From UBA1141 sp963665155 (GTDB lineage: Bacteria > Chloroflexota > Dehalococcoidia > Lucifugimonadales > UBA3495), in assembly GCA_963665155.2 (NCBI GenBank), contig CAXXFI010000001.1:620001-684000 (forward strand): 64,000 nt of DNA, written 5' to 3'. Below are positions 54,959 to 63,790 of the stretch, piece by piece. The notes under the pieces were generated by a model. That model worked only from the letters and a program-made list of their open reading frames with translations. It was not told where the DNA came from and did not search any database. Within the stretch, counting starts at the first letter, position 1. Each line of letters starts with the position of its first letter. The translations under genes and the position numbers were made by a program.

Positions 54959-55947
54959 CTAGACCGGTACGGGATTCAACTTGGCCTCTTCTTCCCGCAG
55001 CGCAGGCATCACTTCCTTGGCGAAGAGTTCCATGGACCGGAGTACCTTCTCGTGGCTCAGACCTGCGATACGCATCTGGCACATGAAGCTGGTGGCTCCG
55101 GCTTCATGCATGTACTTCTTGTAAAGCTCGATGACTCGGTCCGGGCTGCCGAAGCAGGTTCCCCGCTCCCAAACATCGTCGGCGGTCACTTTGGACAGGA
55201 CACTGGGGTCCAACGGGTAGTTCTCGTATCCCGAAGGTGGCGTGGGCCGGCCTGGCGCACCCGGCAGAAGGGTGGCCATAGCTCCGGGTCGTGGCCATAC
55301 TCCCGCATCTTTGTCTTGTATACCTCATAACCTGCGGCTACCGTGTCCAGGTCGCTAAATTGCGGCGACCGCATCAGAGAAGCCCCGTGTTGCGCCGTGA
55401 TCTCGTAGCTTCTTGGGCTGATGCTGGCGATGTAGAAAGGAGGATGGGGTTTTTGAATGGGCTTGGGGAAAATCTCGATTGGTTCCTCAATCTTGTAAAA
55501 CTCCCCGTCGTAGGCGAATTTCTCCCCGCTCAATGCCCGTGTCAGGATTTCCATGCCTTCCCGGAATATGTCGGACGAGCGTTCTTGGGGAACGCCGAAG
55601 CCGTGGAACTCGGGCGGTTGGTAGCCTCTCCCCAGGCCCAGCAGCAACCTCCCGTCGCTGAGCACGTCCACCAAGGCTGCGTCTTCCGCCAGCCTCAACG
55701 GGTGTTGGAATGGGAGCACCATAATGGCGGTACCAATTTTCATGCGGTGAGTGCGTTGCGATACCGCAGCGGCGAAGGTCATAGGGTTGCCAAGCATTCC
55801 GTAAACCGCAAAGTGGTGTTCGGGTAGCCAGACAGAGTCGTAACCCAATTCCTCACCGTACTCGATCTCTTTCAGCACCTCCTTGAACAATTGGTCTTGG
55901 GGGATATCGCCAAAGTCGCTAAACAAATAGAAAAGACCAAACTTCAT
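54959..55947 (-). pseudogene. LLM-class flavin-dependent oxidoreductase, frameshift and deletion
   Basis: Starts at ATG 55947 (MKFGLFYLFSDFGD) and shows the luciferase-like barrel: EELGYDSVWLPEHHFAVYG, VLPFQHPLRLAEDAALVDVLSDGRLLLGLGRG and PHPPFYIASISPRSYEITAQHG. At about 55275 the reading changes: DPELWPPFCRVRQAG in one frame; in another, ATLLPGAPGRPTPPSG leads to the family tail (GSPDRVIELYKKYMHEAG, SMELFAKEVMPAL) ending at 54959. Some 30 residues of linker look missing at the joint. Broken in sequence as read; flavin-dependent monooxygenase by family. Confidence 0.85.
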
Positions 55948-56279
55948 GTCGTTCCCTCCTCGTTAACCAACTGATGCCAATTACTGTACGGTGGCGTTCG
56001 CAGGGCGGAAAGATGCAGCTTAACCATAGAAAGTGATGCAATTGCATCATCTGCCAAAACACAAACCCGACAATTGCCAGAAACCCCAGTATTAAGGGCC
56101 GGGGCCGCACCCGATGGACCGGGATTTCCGCATAGGACCGGGCCTTTAAGGCCATGACCCCTGAGGACTGTTATAGTAACGCCACCGATTTGCGCTTCCG
56201 TTAATAATCATCGTCACTTTGGTTTTGGCGCATCGGGTTCAGATACGTATCTACTATCACTTCAGGGAGAATCACTAAC
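55948..56279. other. Intergenic region between divergent genes
   Basis: About 330 bases carrying the promoters of the LLM gene (minus; AGGAGGGAACGAC site) and the hydrolase-LuxR gene (plus; AGGGAGAATCACTAACG). Nothing else is recognised. Confidence 0.45.
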
Positions 56280-57293
56280 GTGGACCAACAGATCGGGTTT
56301 TGCACTGCTGAGGATGGTGTGCGTATCTGCTACGCCACCGTTGGTGAAGGTCCTCCGCTGGTCAAAGCCCCCAACTGGCTGACCCACCTGGAATTCGAGT
56401 GGCAAAGCCCGGTGTGGAGCCACTGGTGGGATGAGTTGGCCCAAAATCATTTCCTCGTCAGGTTCGACCAACGAGGTTCGGGTCTCTCGGACCGGGAAGT
56501 GGATGAGATTTCCTTTGACTCCTGTGTCGGCGATTTGGAGGCGGTTGTTAACACGCTGGACCTGGAAGAGTTCGCGCTGTTGGGAATATCCCAAGGAGGG
56601 GCGGCCGCAAGCTAATTCTATATGGGGCCTACGCCTGAAGCGAGGAGGGTTATCGCGGGAAGAATTCGAGGCCGGTCAAACCCTGGTCAGGCACGGTTGG
56701 GGCCGGGACGACCCAGCCTATCGCCAGATTTTCACATCCAGGTTCATGCCAGAAGCCACCGCCGAACAAGCGGATTGGTTCAATGAGCTACAGAGGGTTT
56801 CAACCTCACCGGAAAACGCAAGCAGAATCCAGAACATGAACTCAAGTGTCGATGTTCTGGACCGCCTACCATTAGTAAGAGTGCCGACTCTGGTACTCCA
56901 TGCCCTTCATGATCGCCAGCTGCCCTTTGAGCAGGGCCGGCAGTTGGGGGCTCTGATAGCCAACGCGCGCATGGTGCCGTTGGATAGCCGTAACCACTTG
57001 CTGCTGGAGAGTGAGCCGGCATGGCAGACATGTTTGGCCTAGGTGTGAACCCGACCGGCAATGGACCCTCGGGCGCAGCGGTAAAATCCGATGACCCTCC
57101 TGACAGGCTAACCCCCAGAGAGGTCCAGGTAATTCGTTTGCTGGCCAGTGGCAAGAGTAATCAGGAAATTGCTGAAGACCTGGTAATCAGCTTCAACACC
57201 GTGACAAATCACGTGAAGAATATTTTAGCCAAACCCGGCTGCGCAAATCGTACCGAAGCCGCAGCCTACGCCATCCACCACGGCCTCAACTAA
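56280..57293 (+). pseudogene. Alpha/beta hydrolase fused to LuxR DNA-binding domain, decayed
   Basis: A two-part protein with an alpha/beta hydrolase (MDQQIGFCTAEDGVRICYATVG, DELAQNHFLVRFDQRGSGLSD, nucleophile elbow LGISQGG with the Ser, DVLDRLPLVRVPTLVLHALHD with the Asp, SRNHLLLESEPAW with the His) followed by a LuxR helix-turn-helix (RLTPREVQVIRLLASGKSNQEIAEDL). At least three frame breaks split it, near 56610 (after GGAAAS, with KLILYGAY surviving), 56640 and 57030. About 25-30 residues after GGA are missing. The whole is about 350 residues once joined. The family (hydrolase with LuxR tail) is a known type of regulator whose ligand is unknown. Expected function is lost here. Confidence 0.8.
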
Positions 57294-57529
57294 CAACCTT
57301 TCGCCCCTGCTGCGCCTGATTGCACTCCCCTGCCCCTCTTTCAACTAGCCATTTATTCTAGTCAATCCTAGTCATAGCTAGTTCAATCTGGCTATCGGAC
57401 GCCAGGATTCGGAAGATTTTTGCCCTCAGAAAACCACTAATCATGGAGATGTGCGCGGCTTCCGTCACCCCTAGACTCTTGTGCAGCAGTCAACACATGC
57501 CGACAAGAACTTCTAAAGGGGTGTTAGGA

Positions 57530-58786
57530 ATGGAAGCTTCAACAACCATAAGCCGCAGCGGAATAATCGGTTTTCCAAATATTCGGCTAAGCCGTCCGTT
57601 GCTATCCGCTTCTACGGGAGTGCTATTCGTATACTTGTTCGCGGGGCTACCCGTGCAGATCGGCGTGCTGACTCAACTGGGACTAACGGGGATAGACGCC
57701 AGCAACTGGTTTTTCATCACCTGGCTGACTACGGGCCTGTTTTCGATCATCGTCGCTCTTACGACTCGGGTGCCACTTTCAATAAACCTGTCAATTCCGG
57801 CATTAATATTCTTGGCTGGCGCGGCTGGGGGATACACACTTCCGGAAATATTGGTGGCGAATCTGGCGGTCGGGATTACAGCGCTTCTTATTTCCGGCTT
57901 CCGTCTCACTGATTCATTCACCCGCATTGTACCCGGTCCTGTTGCCATGGCCGTTTTCGCTGGGAGCATTCTGTCGTTTATGACTAAAACCGCCCAACTG
58001 GCTGCAACGGATTTGGTGGTGGCAGGCCCAGTGATAGCCGGGTTTATTGTTGGCCTGGCAGCCACCCGCAATCACTTGGTGGCTGTTGCCGCTGCTGCCT
58101 CCGCGGGATTTCTTGGACTGATGGCAACCACCGGACTTCCCGAGGTCGGCAATTCTATGGCGCTGCCAGTTTTGGCCATGCCAGTAATCGATTTTCATAT
58201 TTCAGCCATAGTTTCTTTGGGAATTCCGCTTTTGGTGCTGACTGTCGGGGTGGGCAACATTCAAGGGCTTGCGATGGCTCGTTCCGAGGGATTTAGCCCC
58301 AAAGGACATCTTTTCGGCTTGGCAGCGGCGACCGCTTCGGTGATCAACGCCCTAGGCGGCGGCCACCCTGCTGCGATCGGTAGCTCCGGTGTTGTTTTTG
58401 CGGTGGGTCCCTCCGCCGGGCCACGGGAGCATCGTTATTGGGCGATAGTTCTGTCGGCCCTTCCGGTGGTGGTGATAGCCTTGGCAGCTGTCCCAGTGAT
58501 CGCCATCGTGCAGCAGTTGCCGGTTCCCTACACACTGGCGGTGGGAGCTCTGGCCCTCCTCTCCCCGTTTCATCGCGTGGTCCAGAAGGCCTGGGATGGG
58601 CCGATGCGGTTGGCAGCGATATCCGCCTTCGTCGTGGCAACCCTGCCGTTCCAGTTCTCGGGAATGCCTATGGCTTTCTGGGCAATGGTAGTAGGCGTCG
58701 CTGTAGTTGCGGTGACTGAATCCGCCAAATTAATACGGCATCATAGGACAGTAGCGTCAACAAAACCGGCCGTAGGCCTTGCTTAG
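57530..58786 (+). CDS. BenE-type benzoate/H+ symporter family protein
   Basis: A 418-residue membrane protein of the BenE/YdcO family, about 10-12 hydrophobic segments (from LLSASTGVLFVYLFAGLPVQIG to MAFWAMVVGVAVVAVTESA). Recognisable pieces are TGLFSIIVALTTRVPLSINLSIPALIF, IVPGPVAMAVFAGSILSFM and NALGGGHPAAIGSSG. The family includes benzoate transporters, but related proteins carry other substrates, and the fold is that of the nucleobase/ascorbate transporters. The ATG at 57530 is preferred because of GTTAGGA just before it and because homology starts there. No aromatic-degradation genes flank it. Intact. Confidence 0.82.
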   Translation: MEASTTISRSGIIGFPNIRLSRPLLSASTGVLFVYLFAGLPVQIGVLTQLGLTGIDASNWFFITWLTTGLFSIIVALTTRVPLSINLSIPALIFLAGAAGGYTLPEILVANLAVGITALLISGFRLTDSFTRIVPGPVAMAVFAGSILSFMTKTAQLAATDLVVAGPVIAGFIVGLAATRNHLVAVAAAASAGFLGLMATTGLPEVGNSMALPVLAMPVIDFHISAIVSLGIPLLVLTVGVGNIQGLAMARSEGFSPKGHLFGLAAATASVINALGGGHPAAIGSSGVVFAVGPSAGPREHRYWAIVLSALPVVVIALAAVPVIAIVQQLPVPYTLAVGALALLSPFHRVVQKAWDGPMRLAAISAFVVATLPFQFSGMPMAFWAMVVGVAVVAVTESAKLIRHHRTVASTKPAVGLA

Positions 58787-58863
58787 CCCCGTGATTTGCT
58801 GCGGACTATCAAGATTTATCCCAAACTTGTTTGAGTTTATCCGCGGAAAAAAGCACGGAACTA

Positions 58864-58889
58864 ATAAGCTATTACAATAAGCTATTACA
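58864..58889. repeat. 13-bp tandem repeat, two copies
   Basis: AATAAGCTATTAC twice, followed by AATAAAC, in the AT-rich gap between the BenE gene and the IS1182-type element. Of no obvious role. Confidence 0.6.
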
Positions 58890-58938
58890 ATAAACGGAGA
58901 CATCGCACGACAATCGACCAAGATAGGCACACCCAAGT

Positions 58939-60924
58939 TTGATTCCCTCGCAAAAAGGCCTGTTTGAGATGAACCCTGGCGTGCGAAGGGGCCTGGAAGG
59001 GAGGAGGCCACGGGATGCCGGCTGCTGGCCTCACCGCACCATCTGCCGCGCTCAGGACAAGCGTGATCCCGTTGCGGTACCCCTTCCGTGGCTCAGGGCA
59101 CCCGGTGGAAGCTGTGGAGCGGCGCCCTCATGCGGCCGTGACCGCAGGTACCGTCCCGACCGCCCGCTGAGCCGTGTTCTCCATCTCCACCAGGCGTGCA
59201 TGGACCATCCGCTTGAAGTTGCACGCCAACGCCTTCAGGTAGACGGCAAGCCGCACCCGACGGCCCCCTCGCACCCGCAAGCGCCCAAGCCCGTGGGCGC
59301 GCTTCAGCTCGGAGTTCGTTCCCTCGATCCCGGCCCTTATGGCATACCGCTTGCGCCACTCCTCGGTGGCCTCGGCCCTCCGGCGCCGCTCGATGTTCAC
59401 CTTCACCAGGTCCGCCTTGAGGACGTAGGCCCCCGCACGCCGGTCCAGCTTCACTGGGCAACGGGACCGCAAGGGGCAGGGCTCGCATGTTGTCCTGGCA
59501 AAGTGGACCTCTACCCGCTCCGGCGCATCCTCCAACTCGTGCTCCTCGATGGACGGGTGGCCGGCGGGGCACACCGTGGCCTGCTCCCCTGTGACGTCGA
59601 TCTGAAAGTCCGCGGCGGTGAGCGGCGGTGGTCCGTCACCCTCTCCTTCGTGCGAGTTCCCCGGCGCCGACCCCGCCACCGGGCTCACCAGTTCCGTTCC
59701 CCGGCGCGAGGCTTCGAAGGCATTGCGGCCCGACCCATACGCCGTGTCGGCGAAGAGCTCGTCCGGTCGGACCTTCCGCTCCGCGAGCCCGTCAACGACC
59801 GGCACGCTCACGTCGGTGTCGCTCCCACTCGAGGGGGTCACCTCCACGTGGGTGATGAGCTGGGTGGCGTTCTCCTCGTGGCAGGTCTCCGCCACCTGCA
59901 CCTCGTACCCCTTCCCCTTGTGGCCGCTGTAGGTCACATCCGGGTCGTGGGGCGATTGCAGCGAGTCGGCGGACACCTGCTTCGGGTCCTTCAAGGCCAC
60001 GGGCACCTTGCATTCCCCAGCATCGTCGTCATCGTCCCTGGGGCGCCCGTCCCGGTGTTTGCCCACATGGCACTGCTCCCGCAGCAGCCGCTCCAGCAGC
60101 CGGTACTCCTCCAGCTGGGCAGCAGTCGTGCCATGGAACCGGTCCACCAGCCGGTAGAGGTCCCGGGCACAGACCGAAAGGCGTCGCCGACCCTCCCCCG
60201 TGCGGGCGTCCTCGTAGTGGGTCGCCTCGTCTTCTTCCTTCAAATAGCGCCCTAGGAGGCCCTCCGGAACCCCAGGGCGAAGCTCTGGGTGCTCCCAGCG
60301 CAAGGCCCGCAGGAACAACCGCATCGTCTCACAGAACAGGCCCAGCCGGGTGAGTGTGGCGATGTTGCTCATGATGTGGGTGGAGTCCAGCCGTTGCTTT
60401 CCGGTGCGTATGCCCAGCGCCTGGATGATCCGGTCCGTGGTCTCCTGGAAAGCCAGCCGGCCACCGTCGTGCTGCATCAGGCGAACTCGGAAGTTGTGGA
60501 GGGTCTTCTGGGGCAGGTGGGTCTCCTCGATGTCCAGCCGCAGGGCGTGGTGCCAGAGCAGGTTGAACTCTAGTTGTTCCAGAGCTTCATCGTCGGTGAG
60601 GTTGAACATCTCTTTGAGGAGGTGGACCCCGAGGACGGTCTGCACCGCCCGGTTGGGACGGCCGTTGTCCACGCAGTACATGGGAGCAAAGCGCTCCTCG
60701 TCAATCAGGGGGAGCGCCTCGTTTCGGAAAACCTCGGCCCAACTTCTCTCCAGACGCTTAGCCTTCTTCGGCGTCACCAGGAACTGGGACTGCCAGAGGC
60801 TCTCTTGCGGGTCTCGTATTCGGAACATCCTCCCCTCCCTCGGCCAGGCGCTGCCCCAACGCCCTTTCCCCACATTATCCTCCCATTGCCCCCGGAGGAC
60901 GAGGGGTTTTTACGAGGGAATCAA
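58939..60924 (-). mobile_element. IS1182-type element of a second lineage (complete)
   Basis: A 1986-bp element with inverted repeats TTGATTCCCTCGCAAAAA (left, 58939) and TTTTTACGAGGGAATCAA (right, ending 60924), matching at 17 of 18 bases. It carries one transposase gene. Its ends and protein differ strongly from the CTAG-type IS1182 copies, so it is separate. Confidence 0.85.
59128..60828 (-). CDS. IS1182-family transposase, second lineage
   Basis: A 566-residue intact transposase starting at ATG 60828 (MFRIRDPQESLWQSQFLV) immediately behind GGGAGGGGAGG. N-terminal part: FAPMYCVDNGRPNRAVQTVLG, LEFNLLWHHALRLDIEETH; first Asp in QRLDSTHIMSNIATL, second in LFADTAYGSGRNAFEA; Cys cluster CPAGHPS, CEPCPLRSRCP; then GIEGTNSELKRAHGLGRLRVRG with the Glu. 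The gene is GC-rich compared with the AT-rich host gaps around it, which fits recent arrival. It has no visible disruption. Confidence 0.9.
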   Translation of the reverse strand: MFRIRDPQESLWQSQFLVTPKKAKRLERSWAEVFRNEALPLIDEERFAPMYCVDNGRPNRAVQTVLGVHLLKEMFNLTDDEALEQLEFNLLWHHALRLDIEETHLPQKTLHNFRVRLMQHDGGRLAFQETTDRIIQALGIRTGKQRLDSTHIMSNIATLTRLGLFCETMRLFLRALRWEHPELRPGVPEGLLGRYLKEEDEATHYEDARTGEGRRRLSVCARDLYRLVDRFHGTTAAQLEEYRLLERLLREQCHVGKHRDGRPRDDDDDAGECKVPVALKDPKQVSADSLQSPHDPDVTYSGHKGKGYEVQVAETCHEENATQLITHVEVTPSSGSDTDVSVPVVDGLAERKVRPDELFADTAYGSGRNAFEASRRGTELVSPVAGSAPGNSHEGEGDGPPPLTAADFQIDVTGEQATVCPAGHPSIEEHELEDAPERVEVHFARTTCEPCPLRSRCPVKLDRRAGAYVLKADLVKVNIERRRRAEATEEWRKRYAIRAGIEGTNSELKRAHGLGRLRVRGGRRVRLAVYLKALACNFKRMVHARLVEMENTAQRAVGTVPAVTAA

Positions 60925-61120
60925 GGTTGCCAGCGCTCAGCCTCGAGTGGCTGTTGCCGCTAACTGCGATCAACCTATGAATGGAAAGGAAGGAGTTTCA
61001 GATGAGATGGATGCCCGTGGTGTCAGGTCGGATTTCCCGGCTGGCCCACGGGGGCGATCGATGAATCACCACAAGCAGTATATTTTTCGAATTAAAAAAA
61101 ATTATTAAGAGGAGAAACTC

Positions 61121-61660
61121 ATGACTACACCAAATATCACCAACGGGGTCAATGTCGATCAGCTATTCGGGGTCATTGAGGCCGTCAAGGGCACTCCCGC
61201 AATTGCTGACTTCAAGTTCCGCATACAGAACAAATGGGTGAACGGTGGTCACAACACCAGCACCATCGGGAATTTCTACGGTGCTTGCGAAACCCAGACC
61301 CGGGATGGGTTCGTCGTCGAGAATGCCGAACACCAGATTCTGCTGGGCGAAGACGAATCTCCAAACCCCGTGGAGTTCGTTTTGCACGCTCTAGCTGGCT
61401 GTATTACCACCTCCCTGGTTTACCACGCCGCTGCCCGGGGCCACAAGATAACCGAGGTGGAGTCTACCCTGGAAGGCGAGCTGGACTTGCACGGATTCTT
61501 GGGTATGGATGAGACTGTCAGGAGCGGATACAAGAACATCAAGGTCAAGGGCGACGTGCCTGCGGAAACGCTAAAAGAATTGGTCGGAATTGCCCAAGCC
61601 CGTTCTCCGGTATATGACATCGTCACCCACCCGGTGCCGGTCACTGTTGAGGTCGAGTAA
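61121..61660 (+). CDS. OsmC-family protein
   Basis: A 179-residue OsmC/Ohr-fold protein starting at ATG 61121 behind AAGAGGAGAAACTC. The family core is NPVEFVLHALAGCITTSLVYHAAARG with the redox Cys at about residue 92, followed by ITEVESTLEGELDLHG and a C-terminal ARSPVYDIVTHPVPVTVEV in which the usual second Cys is replaced (SPVYDIV), so the two-Cys peroxidase pair may be incomplete. Role in thiol or hydroperoxide defence is the family expectation; a peroxidase function for this copy is uncertain. Intact. Confidence 0.82.
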   Translation: MTTPNITNGVNVDQLFGVIEAVKGTPAIADFKFRIQNKWVNGGHNTSTIGNFYGACETQTRDGFVVENAEHQILLGEDESPNPVEFVLHALAGCITTSLVYHAAARGHKITEVESTLEGELDLHGFLGMDETVRSGYKNIKVKGDVPAETLKELVGIAQARSPVYDIVTHPVPVTVEVE

Positions 61661-61925
61661 TCAGCCGACACTGGCCTTGAGGATATCCATACACGGTTGC
61701 TCGGGATCGTAAGAGATCTGAGCCATTATCGAGGTATAATTTGTTTGAAATACCTACGGCTGTCCCCAAGTGGGATGTGTTCTGGAGTCTTCGGGAATAG
61801 GCGCCCACCGAGCCTAGGCCAGACCCATTCTACTTGGTTCTGAGCGGCATGCACCTGGCGGGTGACAACGGGCCAGTCTGTTGAGACTAGTGCAGCCACT
61901 GCCATAGGCAAAGTGTCGCTTAGGT

Positions 61926-62624
61926 CTAGAAACCGGAGTGTATCTTCCTGCAATAGAAAATGCAGTGATCAACGGTTTTGGGGTCGGTGAAGTACATTAG
62001 ACCACTCAGCTTCTGTGAGTCTTGGTCCTCGATAAGTGCCATGCCCACTCCTTGCAGAATACCGAGAAGTTCGCTTTCTTGGTAAAGACGAAAGCTCCGG
62101 TCGACTCCGTAATCTTTATCGAATACAGTGGTTGTATCGCTGCCGCACTTGAACATGAGTTGCAAAACGCCGCCCGGACCTAGCACTCTGGAAAAATTTG
62201 GCAATACCACGCTTCGGACCACCTCAGGCTCAATGTGCTGGATGACCGCATTGCACGCCACGAAGTCGAAGGATTCATCGTTGAAGGGCAAGGGCAGGTT
62301 CAAGTCAGCCACGGATACTCGGTCCGAAATTTCGGGGTGAAGGTCACGGGCTGCTTGAATATTCTCCTCCACCGAGTCAACGCCCACCACATCGTAGCCT
62401 TGGGACCAAGCATGGAAAACATCCCGGGCGCCTGCTCCGCATCCAGCATCAAGGCCTCGGGTTCCCGGAGCCAGTAGCATCAACTGGTCCCACAGGTTCC
62501 AATCATGTTTCAAATTGTCATGCGAACTTTTGATGTAGACGGATTGGAGGAATTGGTCGGCTACTCGAGCATATTCCTGTGCGTGATTGCGATAGAAATC
62601 GGTGGAATAATCAATTTGAGTCAC
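61926..62624 (-). CDS. Class I SAM-dependent methyltransferase
   Basis: A 232-residue methyltransferase starting at ATG 62624 (MTQIDYSTDFYRNHAQEY). The SAM loop is RGLDAGCGAGARDVFHAW (about residue 55), followed by the acidic residue in VVGVDSVEENIQAA, DLNLPLPFNDESFDFVACNAVIQH (motif II/III) and FSRVLGPGGVLQLMF. The substrate is unknown. It lies 42 bases downstream of phnW and in the same direction, after the phosphonopyruvate decarboxylase end, so it may methylate a phosphonate intermediate or product (inference). Intact. Confidence 0.82.
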   Translation of the reverse strand: MTQIDYSTDFYRNHAQEYARVADQFLQSVYIKSSHDNLKHDWNLWDQLMLLAPGTRGLDAGCGAGARDVFHAWSQGYDVVGVDSVEENIQAARDLHPEISDRVSVADLNLPLPFNDESFDFVACNAVIQHIEPEVVRSVVLPNFSRVLGPGGVLQLMFKCGSDTTTVFDKDYGVDRSFRLYQESELLGILQGVGMALIEDQDSQKLSGLMYFTDPKTVDHCIFYCRKIHSGF

Positions 62625-62666
62625 GAGAACTCCTGGCTATAAAATTTGGCGGAAAACCGGTGACCG

Positions 62667-63731
62667 TTATAGCAACCGCCCCAGGGCGACAAGGAACCCT
62701 CGCACGTCCTCGAGGGATATGACTCCTATCGTGCCGAGCCGGAAAGTAGTCTCGCTTAGATGCCCCTGGGACTTGTAAATCAGGTACTCTTGCTCTTTTA
62801 GCGGCTTGTGTAAGTCGGCGTAAGAAAGTCCCTGGGGCAATGTCACTGTGGTCATGGTGTTGGAAAGATGTTCCCGAGGCACCAAGAACGAGAGTTCCAG
62901 GTCGGACAGGCCGTCTCGAAGCGCATTGGCGATTTCTTGGTAGTCGGCAATACGCGCCGAAACTCCTTCCTCAAGCAGTTCCTTTAATGCCTCCCGCAGG
63001 GCATACATAGTTTGGACCGGCGGCGTGAAGGGCGTTTCGCCGTTTTCCTCCCGGTTTAAAGTGCTCACCAAGTCGGTCGAGTAGGCGACGGGCCGACGTT
63101 TGGAAATGGCTTCGCGAAACGCATCGGAAACCACAACGAAGCCAATACCTGGGACTCCCCGTAGGCACTTGTTCGCCGAACCGATGATCAAGTCGACTCC
63201 CCATTTGGGAAGGTCCAATTCCTCTCCGGCGATGCTGCTAACCGCATCGACCATCACCCACTTTCCGTGGCCTTTAGCTATCTCCGACACAGCTTGGAGT
63301 GGGTTGAGGACGCCGGTGGTGGTCTCATGGTGGATTAAATAAACCGCACCGTGGGATGTCGAAGAAATGAGTTGATCGGCCCGTTCCAAGGCAATCGGGG
63401 CCGTCCAATCGAACTTTTCGAGGGTATGGGGAATTTGAAAGACTTCGGCAACCTGGGCTGCCCGTTCTCCGTAAACGCCATTGGCCAGGATCAGCACCCC
63501 GTTGCTCACATCCGCCAAAGAGGTGATCGAAGCCTCAATCCCGGTGGTCCCGGAACCGCTCAATACGGCGCAGGCATAGCCTTGAGGTACACCGCAAACG
63601 TCCAGCAACATCGACCTGGACTCTTGGAGCAAATCAGTAAATTCGCTTTCCCGGTGGCCTATATCGGGATTGGTGAGAGCGTTGCGTACGCGCTCAGTAA
63701 TGTTGGCCGGACCCGGCGAGAATATTATCAT
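62667..63731 (-). CDS. phnW: 2-aminoethylphosphonate-pyruvate aminotransferase-like enzyme
   Basis: A 354-residue fold-type I PLP aminotransferase starting at ATG 63731 (MIIFSPGPANITERVRNALTNPDIGHRESEFTDLL, here in parts). VLSGSGTTGIEAS binds phosphate, VYLIHHETTTGVLNP and MVDAVSSIAGEELDLPKWGVD carry the Asp on the PLP ring, and the Schiff-base Lys is in IGSANKCLRGVPG. This matches PhnW. PhnW transfers the amino group between 2-aminoethylphosphonate and pyruvate; when next to phosphonopyruvate decarboxylase it works in the biosynthetic direction from phosphonoacetaldehyde. Here a decarboxylase end lies 59 bases upstream, so biosynthesis is favoured. Intact. Confidence 0.86.
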   Translation of the reverse strand: MIIFSPGPANITERVRNALTNPDIGHRESEFTDLLQESRSMLLDVCGVPQGYACAVLSGSGTTGIEASITSLADVSNGVLILANGVYGERAAQVAEVFQIPHTLEKFDWTAPIALERADQLISSTSHGAVYLIHHETTTGVLNPLQAVSEIAKGHGKWVMVDAVSSIAGEELDLPKWGVDLIIGSANKCLRGVPGIGFVVVSDAFREAISKRRPVAYSTDLVSTLNREENGETPFTPPVQTMYALREALKELLEEGVSARIADYQEIANALRDGLSDLELSFLVPREHLSNTMTTVTLPQGLSYADLHKPLKEQEYLIYKSQGHLSETTFRLGTIGVISLEDVRGFLVALGRLL

Positions 63732-63790
63732 CTGACTTAGCTCCCCGATTACTCAGCCCTAAGATTGCCCGGCTCTAAGATTGCCCAACT

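Noticed and set aside
54717..55082. Minus-strand frame of 121 codons downstream of the LLM gene
   Set aside because: Overlaps the real 3' end of the LLM gene in another frame and has no family-like motif.
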